Part shown: positions 23,037 to 32,450 of the stretch, one piece after another
Position numbering within the stretch: position 1 is the stretch's first letter
Layout: each line of letters starts with the position of its first letter
From: Panaeolus papilionaceus
Taxonomy: Eukaryota; Basidiomycota; Agaricomycetes; Agaricales
Assembly: GCA_015501605.1 (NCBI GenBank)
Contig: JADNRZ010000001.1
Span: 1,736,001-1,800,000 of the forward strand
Direction: 5' to 3'
DNA length: 64,000 bases
Notes under the pieces: generated by a model
The model's database searches: none
Seen by the model: only the letters and a program-made list of their open reading frames with translations
Told to the model about the DNA's origin: nothing
Translations under genes and position numbers: made by a program

Positions 23037-25121
23037 ATGGCTTGTGGTCACAGCATTGATTTCTCTCGGGTATGGTCGTTGTCTCAACAGCTTAAAACCA
23101 GTTTACCCGCAGTATCTTCCATTGAAACATTCAGGAAACGAAATCTAGCCTCTATCTTATCGCAACCTCTTTGCCGTGTTAACGTTCTAGGAGATGATGC
23201 ACAATATGGCCACAAAGGGTAGGGTAACATCCATTCCGTCTGTGGTAATTAATACCGACTCATGAATGAATTATTAGCTGCGTGAATACTCTCAGCTGGG
23301 CAAACGACGGGGAAGTACTCATCAGCAGCGGTGATGACAAAACAGTCAGACTATGGCGCATGGATAACACCAATACTTCGCAGGAATATCCATTCGTGTG
23401 TCGATCTGTGATCGAGACCGGGCATCGTGCAAATGTTTTCAGCGCGAAGATGCTACCTCATTCTTCACGGATGTGAGCATTGTTGGTGCTTAGCTGCCGG
23501 GTTCTGAATGAATACATTGTTCATCAAGTGTGACTGCCGCTGGCGACATGCAAATACGCGTCTTTGATGCAAGAACTGCTCTTAGTGGGGCTTCAATATC
23601 GGATAACCTAGAAACTGAATACTCCACCAACGAATCGTGCCTCCGGATTATCCAGTGTCACGACGATCGGGCAAAGAAAATCGTAACAGAGGACAGTCCA
23701 GACCTATTTCTATCTCTTGCTGAGGTGAAGCTTTCGACCCTATTTTATTTGAAGGCCTGCATTACTGATAAATAGCACAATAGGATGGCACAGTCAGACA
23801 GCACGACCTGAGAATCCCTCATAATTGCCACACTGAAGCATGCTCAGCACCTCTCGTAGATATTGGATTCGAATTGTCCACAATATCTTTGTCACCACTA
23901 ACACCGTATCAATTTGTGGTCGCGGGAGACTCTCCGCATGTACGCCTTTTTATTGAGATGTGTACAAGGCTGTCACAAATTAACATTGTCTAGGGCTATC
24001 TGTACGATAGGAGACACCTTCGAAAAGCGATTGAAGCGGAATGGGGGTCCATTCCGCATGCTGGTGAAGCTGCTACGACATGTGTTCGAAAGTTTAGTCG
24101 CCCAGCAAACGCCGGGGACGCAAACCCGTCGCCCGCATTTCTTCGGGACCATATCACAGGTTCCAGGATATCCAAAATCAATGGCCACGAGGTAAGCTCC
24201 TACGATCTTCGTTCTCGGCTGCTTACCGAACCGAGAACAGGTCCTTCTGTGTATGTGGTGCATTGTATTAACGGGTGTAGTACTGACAACTCATACAACG
24301 GGGGTTCAGCATATAGCGGTGACGGAGTTTACATTTTTTCAACCAAGGATGACCCTACCGATGACGACAATATGAAGTGCAAGAAAGAGCCTCTTGAAAC
24401 ATACAGACAGCAGGTACTACATTGCCTCTATGATTGCTCGTATGTAAATTGATAGAACCGCACTCTGACTGACAATCGCAAGACCAATTCTTCATCACCT
24501 GACATGGACAACGATGACGACACATCCGATTCTTCGGACACAAATATTGGACGAATTGTTCGAGAGCTAAATCCACCTACTGCTTTACCCCGCCAACGTT
24601 TTACTGGTGCCCGCAATGTGGCGACTATCAAGGATGGTGAGGGTTTTTCACTCTTTACTAAAAACATTCCTGAATTCTTTCATAGTTAATTTTCTTGGAC
24701 CCTGGGATGAATGGGTTGTATCTGGGTCAGACGACGGCAACTTTTTTATATGGGACAAAAAAGATGCACTCTTGCGAGGAATCTATGAAGGGGATAGCAG
24801 CGTCGTCAACGTTGTGGAAGGGCATCCATATCTCCCACTCCTTGCAGTCAGTGGGATTGATAACACCGTAAAGGTGTGTCTCATTTCGATCTCTGGCATC
24901 TAACCACTTAACATCCAATAAAATGTCAGCTATTTGCCTCAAATACATCTGAGAAGCGCGGCTCCTTTGACCGTACTGAAGATGCTGAGCAAATTATGGA
25001 TACCAATCGCCGTGCTGCTGGGACTCGTATCGTGCGGTATGACTTATCTACCTTACTATCAGAAGTAAGAGCGGCGGTGGGCAGCGAATCTGATCTTTCC
25101 GAGCAATGCATTGGACAATGA
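23037..25121 (+). CDS. WD40 protein of the DCAF6/DCAF8 (DDB1-CUL4 associated factor) type
   Basis: WD-repeat protein resembling substrate receptors of CUL4-DDB1 ubiquitin ligases. Repeats seen in order are CVNTLSWANDGEVLISSGDD/KTVRLW, GHRANVFSAKMLPHSSRMVT/AAGDMQIRVFDAR, CHDDRAKKIVTEDSPDLFLS/LAEDGTVRQHDLR, and the diagnostic late repeat NFLGPWDEWVVSGSDDGNFF/IWDK. EGDSSVVNVVEGHPYLPLLA/VSGIDNTVKLF follows. The NFxGPxxEWVVSGSDDGxxFxW block closely matches DCAF8 and WDTC1. Asp-rich insert DMDNDDDTSDSSDTNIG. The 3' end is uncertain: the frame ends at 25121, or a GTAAGA donor after LLSE joins VEDEM near 25178. The start at 23037 is the first ATG in the right frame. Confidence 0.78.
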
Positions 25122-25848
25122 ATCAAACAGTTCAGGTACCTGTATTCGTTGAACATAAATAGGTCGAAGATGAAATGTAATATCGATTGCCGTCCACTAT
25201 TTTTCTCTTTTATATATATTCATGTCATAAACAAGACAAGCTCGGTGTATACTCAATAGGACTTTGGGCTCAAGAACAACGAATTTGAGCGTATGATTAA
25301 TACGTACTTGACATTCCCAACATAATTCACCATAATAATTTGAATTTTGTATTTAAAGGCGACGTCACGTGGGATAACTGATCCACTGGAGTCAAGAGGC
25401 ATAACTCACTGGGAACATGTATTAACCTTCAAGGTTGAACGTTGTGCGGTCTAGCATCCAAACTATAGTGAGTACAGAAATAAAAGGAACACGTTCCAGT
25501 TCAAGAATGGTTTTATCGTAATAGGTGTTTTGTGACCATCCAGCCGGTCAGTGACAAATATTTCGTTGAAACCACACTCTCTACTTGACATTTGGTAAGT
25601 TACAACAACCATACTTCTGCTATGTTTATCGTTGAACATTAGCCTGACATCCTAATGTTCTTATCTTTATTTTATTTTATTTTTCTTCTTTTATATTCAA
25701 CCTGCTGATCATTCATTGACGGGCTAGCTTGATCCTTGCTTGAAGGAAAGGTGACACACTTATCATCTCTTCGTTTCTACCGCGACACCAACGTCTACGA
25801 ATCAACATATCTACATAGCCGCTCTACTCTACGCCGTTCTCGACATCA
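25122..25848. other. Intergenic region upstream of CTK1
   Basis: 727 bp. Contains a perfect CACGTG E-box at 25366-25371 (within gacgtcacgtgg) and a long T/C-rich tract at 25665-25700, as commonly seen just upstream of fungal transcription starts. No gene called. Confidence 0.45.
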
Positions 25849-28800
25849 ATGCGACATAAGCGACAAAGAGTAAACAAGGACCACGATGACAGCTATATGG
25901 GCATTCATGACGATGACCACCGCGTGGAAGGATACTCTCGTTCTCAGTCGCACACCGTAGAGGGTTACAGGTCAATGGCCTCTTCGAACCGAGCGCCTTA
26001 CAGGGACTCTACGACTCACCTACATCGCAGCGACGGCTGGCGTCAAGCAGAACTCGATCAGGGTCGTTATTCCTACAACGAGGGCTATACGCACGACGAC
26101 AGAGAGGAATACGACGACGTTCATGCGCGCACGCAAGGGTGGGGCCATGTAGAGTCTCAGTACTCCGAGTCCCGGAGCAGCTGGTCTCAAAGATATGATC
26201 AGGGTGTGTCGGGTTATGGAGAGCCCTCAACATGGGGTGGAAACCAAGGATCGTCATATGGGAACCAGTCCAGCAATTATAGAGACCAATGGCAGCCCCG
26301 AGCTGAGAGAAGTCAGCCAAGTGAGCAATGGTCTCAGGAACCGAGCGTTGTTGAGCCAAGGAGTGAACGGAGGCGGCAGGATTGGCGGCAGGAAGGCCGT
26401 GGTGAAACTGCACCACGATTCCAAAGTGATTCTGGATGGGAGAGCCGCCGAGAAAGAAACTGGGGTCGAGATGTAACTACTCGGAGGCAAGAACGACCAA
26501 TAATAGAGGCTAGCCATGCTTCTGAAGACCGTTCTTGGGAGCCGTCGGCCTCCTGGCAGACCACAGCGTCACACCAGAGCTATACTCACCGGTCTCAAAG
26601 TAACCAACGTTCTGGCAACTCACGAAATAAAAGGCAAAATGGCCAGAGCAAGCGAAGAGAAAGGCGAGGAGATGATAATGACTTGAATAAGTGAGTTCCT
26701 CGACTTTTGTTATGGGTTGGCTGTGCTTACTCTCACAAAAGTTGGACGCGGCGTGATTCTGCCCAAGCCTCACATTCCTCAAATAAATCTGCTGCTACTA
26801 ATCAAAGGTCGTCTCGACTAAAACATCCTCGCTCTCCATCTTATTCTCGCTCTCGGAGTCGGTCTCCGGCGGACTCTTATCGGTCGCATCGTTCCTCGCG
26901 CGGAGGTCGATCACGGTCACGTTCCTTTTCTCCTATCCCAAAGAGAAGAAGACGAGATTCCAGTCCTATCACACTGCGGAGTCGCAGCCCCAGTGAACGA
27001 GGTGTCCCCGCCTCCTATGCCGAACCACGAGGTCGTTATTCCAGGTCTCCAAACCCCATTCCAAATGCCCGACGGAGTCCTTCATACGGATCTAGCAGAA
27101 GCTCTGAACGAAGCCCTAGCCGCAGCCCGCTCGATTATACTCGACCGGTCCATAGGCTTCCAGCAATGAACCAGCCATCCGTGGCACCAACAACGGGATC
27201 AAGTGAGCACCGTCCTCGAGAGGAGAGTCGAAATGGTAAAACGTACAACAAACATGGGAAGCAGACATGGAACAAGCAATCTACCGAGTCCACTCGATCT
27301 GAGCGCTCGGATCGCAAATCTTCCCACTTGTCTCGTCCAGTAAAAGAAGCCTCTAATCGATCTATGCCACCACCACCCTCTCCTCATCACCTTCAGGAGG
27401 ACCCACCAGTACTCAAGTCACCCACTCGGTATCCTGCCACAAGGCACTCACAAGAAGGATCTATAGCCTCAAAAATCAGTACACACTTTCCCCCTCGGTC
27501 CTCCGGGTTTAAACCAGTTGCGAGCGGGAGTTCTGCACTGAAGAAGTTTTTCCCAGGAGATGAAGATGACCATGAGTTGTATTCGGACGTGGCACCTGGC
27601 GCCAAGTATGGAGAACGACAAAACGATGGCCAGCGCTCGGAGCCTCAGATGGAACAACCCACTTCAAGTGCAATTAGTTATCCATCTCGTGCCAGCCGGG
27701 ATGCATACTACCATTCTCAGGAAGATGTTCCTGATATGCACAAACGAGAACGTTCACCACCACCTCATCATCCTGTCAACCTGCATCACGAGGAAGAATC
27801 GCCGAAGCATCCTTTAGAGCACATACTCCCTAGACAGGATGGCTGGAAGAAAAGTTCTGATTACGAATCCATGGCTATCGAATCTCAAGAAGACAACCAG
27901 CTCGCCATCACTCCGCTACCTCCTGTTCAAGCTCAACCCCACGAACACGAAGCTGTGGATGCGCAAGAGGACTCTCACAAAGAGTTGTACAAGATCATAA
28001 ACCAAGTTGGAGAAGGGACATTTGGTCAGGTGTATAAGGCACGCAACACTGTCACAGGCTTGCATGTCGCCCTGAAACGCATTCGAATGGAGGCTGAACG
28101 TGATGGGTTCCCGGTCACTGCTATGCGCGAAATCAAACTGCTCCAATCACTGCGACATAACAATGTGGTGCAGCTTTTTGAAATGATGGTTTCCAAAGGT
28201 AAGTCGAAAAATAACTATTCCTTGAGGTTTATGCCAACACTTTTCTTAGGCGCTGTGTACATGGTTTTCGAATACATGGATCATGACCTCACTGGAATCT
28301 TGTCACAAACCCAGTTCAAGTTCGAACCAGGTCACCTAAAATCCCTCTGCCATCAGATGCTGGCAGGGTTATCTTACCTTCATCATAAAGGAGTCATTCA
28401 TCGCGATATCAAGGGCTCAAATATTCTGGTCAATAACAGAGGAGAACTGAAGCTTGCGGACTTTGGTTTAGCGCGTTTCTACCAAAAGCGACGTCGTGCA
28501 GACTATACCAATCGGGTTATTACTCTGTGGTATCGACCACCTGAGTTGCTATTTGGAGCCACGGTCTACGGTCCTGAAGTGGACATGTGGAGTGCTGGGT
28601 AAGCCAGACTGCATTAGAAGGACATCATTATATTTCTAATGCCTTTTCGTAGGTGTATCATGCTGGAGCTCTTTACCAAAAAGCCTATTTTCCAGGGTAA
28701 CGACGAGATCCACCAACTGGAAGTTATCTTTAACATCCTTGGTACGCCAACTGTTGGACGTTGGCCCGAAGTTGTACATCTTCCTTGGTTTGAGCTGGTT

Positions 28801-29177
28801 AGACCACGACAACCCTTGCCCAATAAATTCCGGCAAGGTTTCCAGGGGTGAGTCATATACCCTCCATCCACCTTTTGTCGCATTTTTCTCATTTACTGCA
28901 GGTGGATGTCCCCTGAAGCACTTGATCTCGCCGAGCGACTTCTCACATATGACCCCAGCCAAAGAGTCACTGCGGCAGATGCCATGTTGCATCCATACTT
29001 TACAACGGAAGATCCTCCCGCCCTTCTTCCAGAAGGGTTAGTTCTCTGACTTTGATCGCAATCAGACCATGCTAACTTTTTTTCTCTATCAGATTGTCCA
29101 CTTTGGAAGGGGAGTGGCACGAACTGGAAACAAAAAAAGAACGGGCGAGAAAGAAAGAGAGAAAAGACCCGACTTGA
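25849..29177 (+). CDS. CTK1: CTD kinase subunit alpha, CTK1/CDK12-like
   Basis: Cyclin-dependent kinase that phosphorylates Ser2 of the RNA polymerase II C-terminal domain. The long N-terminal half is disordered, with Gln/Arg/Tyr-rich and then RS-rich sequence ([20 protein letters not shown]) as in metazoan CDK12/13. The kinase domain begins [20 protein letters not shown]. The cyclin-binding helix is [11 protein letters not shown] and the hinge is [14 protein letters not shown]. The catalytic loop is [14 protein letters not shown], the activation segment is [20 protein letters not shown] with [16 protein letters not shown], and [20 protein letters not shown] follows. It ends [17 protein letters not shown] at 29175-29177. 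Five introns; the one at 28199-28249 inside the kinase domain is 51 nt without a stop, so its retention would insert 17 residues. Confidence 0.93.
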
Positions 29178-29278
29178 TTTATTTATCTTGCTTTCGTTAT
29201 GAACACTGTTTTCCCTGCATACTTGTAATGTCTACTAGTAATCGGATATATTATCATCATGAATATTAGGTGGTAGTA

Positions 29279-29304
29279 CAGTCGAACTTCTCATAATGCA
29301 TACG
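29279..29304 (+). repeat. Left terminal inverted repeat of pogo-type element
   Basis: Starts CAGTCGAACTTCTCATAATG and continues CATACG. It matches the reverse complement of 30370-30395 at 24 of 26 positions. Confidence 0.88.
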
Positions 29305-29457
29305 ATTCCGCAAGGGATTTTCTTATGCAGGACGAAGTTTATGCATGTTGACACTTGACGCAGGGTGGGACTCATATACCATATTTAGAGAACCCTATAC
29401 TTTCACTCTCAAGTTGCATGGTATTCGGATAATGAGAGTCAATAAAATTTCTAAACA

Positions 29458-30101
29458 CTATTTACGAGTTGTGGAAGGCTTAAAAAAAGTATCTATGTGC
29501 GATTGAGAAGCATTTTTGGTCATCTCCGTGACCAAATCCCTGCGGAATGCCCGGAGGGAGCTTGCCACCTTCAGATCCCCTCCAAAATTGACCAACACTT
29601 TTTCCACTTTCGCCACCAGATCAATCGCCTCAGTACGCGTGATATGATCCTCTTCATCCTCGTCTGATTCCTCCTCCTCCACCTCAATGACCTCTACTTT
29701 ACCCTCAACCCGGTCAACAATTATCTTCAGCAAGTCTTCATCATTCATTCCAGGGGCCACATCCTGAGCATCCAATTCGGGGTCAATGTACTCCGAAATG
29801 GGCTCCACAATTTCATCAATCGTTAAGGGCTGTCCAAAGATTCGGTCTTGAAATATTCTACAATCTCCCTCTGCATAACTTTCCCTCCCCCTCTCCTCTT
29901 CGTCTCAGCATCAATCCATCTGAAGACAACCAACCAGTCACCAAGAGTGAGGTTCTCCTTGATGTTCGCAACACCAGCTGGAGGTTTGGCAGATGTGCGT
30001 GGTTGATTAGTCGATGAAGACTGTTTTGATGGATCCTTCGGCTTCCGGCTGTATGGCTTAGTAGGTTTGGGATGTGGTTTACGGGTTGGCTCAGGGGGCA
30101 T
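29458..30101 (-). pseudogene. Internally deleted pogo-type transposase
   Basis: Two open pieces in different frames. The first (30101 to 29823) starts MPPEPTRKPHPKPTKPYSRK and reaches the HTH-like ENLTLGDWLVVFRWIDAET with REIVEYFKTESLD, the CENP-B/Tigger-type DNA-binding start. It hits TAA just after the helix. The second (29808 to 29458) begins within an acidic tail (ISEYIDPELDAQDVAPGMND; VEVIEVEEEESDEDEEDH) and ends LRAFRRDLVTEMTKNASQSH then IDTFFKPSTTRK, as pogo C-termini in fungi do. About one kilobase that should encode the DDE catalytic core is absent between them. Not functional as a transposase, although the N-terminal piece could still bind DNA. Confidence 0.75.
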
Positions 30102-30369
30102 ATTTTTTGACTCAAAATGTGAATAAACCCCTTAATTTATGTATCAATATTATTTCCAGGAATTTCGAGGATGTTCTGCAGCGAGATACGACTAAAAACT
30201 CTCGGAAATATCACTAAATCTCATCAAATATTCATTTAGCCCCTGACAACCCATGATGTCATCTTGCATAAATCGGTCCCGAAGCTTATGCATTATGCAA
30301 GAGGTTTTCTTATGTCACACGTTGCGCATAGCCAAAATCCTATGCAGGACCGCATTTATGCATGACGAC

Positions 30370-30395
30370 CGTATGCATTGTGAGAAGGTCGACTG
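30370..30395 (-). repeat. Right terminal inverted repeat of pogo-type element
   Basis: Read on the minus strand it starts CAGTCGACCTTCTCACAATG and continues CATACG. It differs from the left TIR at positions 8 and 16. Confidence 0.88.
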
Positions 30396-30449
30396 TACAG
30401 CAACAATTTTTGAATCATGCATCATCTTTCAGTTACAACTTTGAGTCGT

Positions 30450-32009
30450 CTAGCTAACTTCGATGTCATGGTTGACAAGACCTTTGGTAGAGAGGTGTTG
30501 GACAATGGACTCAACCTAAAAACATCAGCAAGGCGAACATAAGTGATAGATGTGTACACCTACGTGTGCAGCACTGAGGCGAATATGGTTATCCCACCGT
30601 TTTGTGAAAGGGGCCCCTGTGTCTTCTGCCTCCTCGACATCTCCCAACCCACCGGCTTTGCCCTGGGCATCGTCCTCTTCACGGTTTTTCTCAAACCAGA
30701 TCAGTTTGTCTACTTGATCAATGCTTGCTCTCAGTCGTCCCTGTTCAATCATTTTGCGTGCTATCGTCTCAGCGGCGCCTGGAGTTAGATCAAGGAGGGC
30801 ACCAAGACCACGGAACGTGATGTTATTGTAAATATTGGAGCTGGCTAGCAGATTGTGCTCCATAACAGCGCGATCTAGCACTGTCGATGGACCTGTACGC
30901 GTACTGGCACCTGGGTCTGTGTCGTCATCGACAGCGGTACCCGCAGATGCAAGTCGATCATTTGAGGATATTGCTATTTGTGCGAGTTGATGGGGCTTGA
31001 GAGTCTTTTCGAATTCTTTCACTTCTGCAGGTCGCAGAATATGGTCCAAGAACATCTTAGAAAGGATATTGTAAGTTGGCAAGTCTGCGGTTCTTTCATC
31101 CCGGTACAATGAGGCCAAAACGCGAGACCGGTTGGGACCTGCAGGTGCCAGGACAGCGCAGGTCACAGCAGCAAGTCTGCAAAAAGTCTAGTTAAACTCG
31201 ATTTGATTCATGAGATAGAGGCGTGACTTACAGCATGTGTCGACGTTCTTCCTCATCAATCTCTCCAATATAACTAAGTTCGTGGTATCTGCTGGCCGCC
31301 TCTAAGAACTTACGACTGTAGTCGCTTATCCTGGCCTGACAGAGCTTGAATTGGAGGATGATCTCTTGATCAGTAGTCGAATGGAGGAGAAGGGCGGCAC
31401 GATTATAGTAAGTCTCTGCTTGCACGGAGTCCTCCTCCTCCAAAAGTAATCGAACGATGCGAACATAGATTTTTAACTTGTCTGAGTCTCCTATGGATCT
31501 ACGTAACGTCTTGTGAGAGCTAATAGCAGTGTACAGACGCGATAATATTTACCTTTGTCCAGAGTCAAGTGAAATGCCCATCAAGACTCTCGCAGCTTCA
31601 CTCCATGACTCCTCCTCTTCAAGCAGATCGGCAAGCTGGAATCGAAGGCTATTCACCTATCGTATATCATGAGACCCGCACAGTGCATAATAACTGATCG
31701 CTGATGTACCTGTTCCTCATAACTGACAATTCGAGGTTGCACAATAGTAAGTGTGCTCTCTACGAGTTGCTTTCGCAAATCATAATCTTTTACAATGCCT
31801 TCACCGAGTGATTTCACGACTTCAGAAAGAACTTGTCTCCCCACAACAAGACCGACGCTATCTTGATTTACGACGGTATCAACTAGGAGCCGAAGACTTG
31901 CTGGGATTGCTGGCTCGGGCTGCGAAAATATTTCTGGGATAAGAGTCACAAAGGCTAGACCCTTGTCTTTTTGGCTAAGAGTGGCATATTGAGCCAACTT
32001 TGCCTCCAT
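30450..32009 (-). CDS. CSN4: COP9 signalosome complex subunit 4
   Basis: PCI-domain subunit of the COP9 signalosome, which removes NEDD8 from cullins and in fungi governs development. It starts MEAKLAQYATLSQKDKGLAF. TPR-like helices follow: VNSLRFQLADLLEEEESWSE with AARVLMGISLDSGQR, and LKIYVRIVRLLLEEEDSVQA with ETYYNRAALL. KLCQARISDYSRKFLEAASR and YHELSYIGEIDEEERRHML come next. The PCI region is VTCAVLAPAGPNRSRVLASL, YNILSKMFLDHILRPAEVKE, MEHNLLASSNIYNNITFRGL and GALLDLTPGAAETIARKMIE. The last exon gives VESIVQHLSTKGLVNHDIEV and a stop at 30450. Four introns. The 3' end lies 54 bp from the transposon. Confidence 0.92.
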
Positions 32010-32450
32010 GATTGAATGATGCTGATTGAACCAGCAATAACCTGTGTAAGTATGATAAAAGTGGTGAACAGATGATACTGGTTGATGATCAACGAGTTTG
32101 AGTTTGAGTTTGACAGTAATGAGATTCAGGGGTATTCCCGCCATCAAACATCAAAAGATCACGTGTGATGAGTGGGGATGGCAACCTCGGTAAGAAATTA
32201 TTGGCTCTCGAGTCTTGACCTCTGACAACTCACACAACTCAAGAATTGGTTTTCTAACAACTCGGTGGTAGAGCTGGTGTCTCTATTCATTCCTTTTATT
32301 TTTTTTCGTTTATTTAAATAAATCTTCACCGTCGTTCGTTCAAACCTATAATTATTGACTTTTTCACTGTCTGGTAATTCTATCTTGCACTTCTCGTCTC
32401 TCGACACTGCCTCGTTAACTGACTTTATGTACTCTCAGGTACCTGTGACA
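32010..32450. promoter_or_regulatory. Divergent intergenic region CSN4 / repeat gene
   Basis: 441 bp between divergent starts. A perfect CACGTG E-box lies at 32160-32165. T-rich tract at 32290-32320 near the likely start site of the repeat gene. Confidence 0.45.

Larger units (their letters stand above)
29279..30395 (-). mobile_element. Non-autonomous pogo/Tigger-type (Tc1/mariner) DNA transposon
   Basis: 1117-bp element bounded by 26-bp terminal inverted repeats with two mismatches, each starting CAGTCGA, flanked on both sides by TA (29277-29278 and 30396-30397). This is the TA target duplication of the Tc1/mariner-pogo superfamily. On the minus strand it retains a start with a CENP-B/pogo type helix-turn-helix and the acidic C-terminal tail of such transposases. 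The catalytic DDE domain is missing, so it must be mobilised in trans if at all. Near-identical TIRs suggest fairly recent activity. Direct subterminal repeats (TATGCAGGAC...TTTATGCATG, at 29324-29352 and 30341-30369) occur near each end. Confidence 0.85.
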
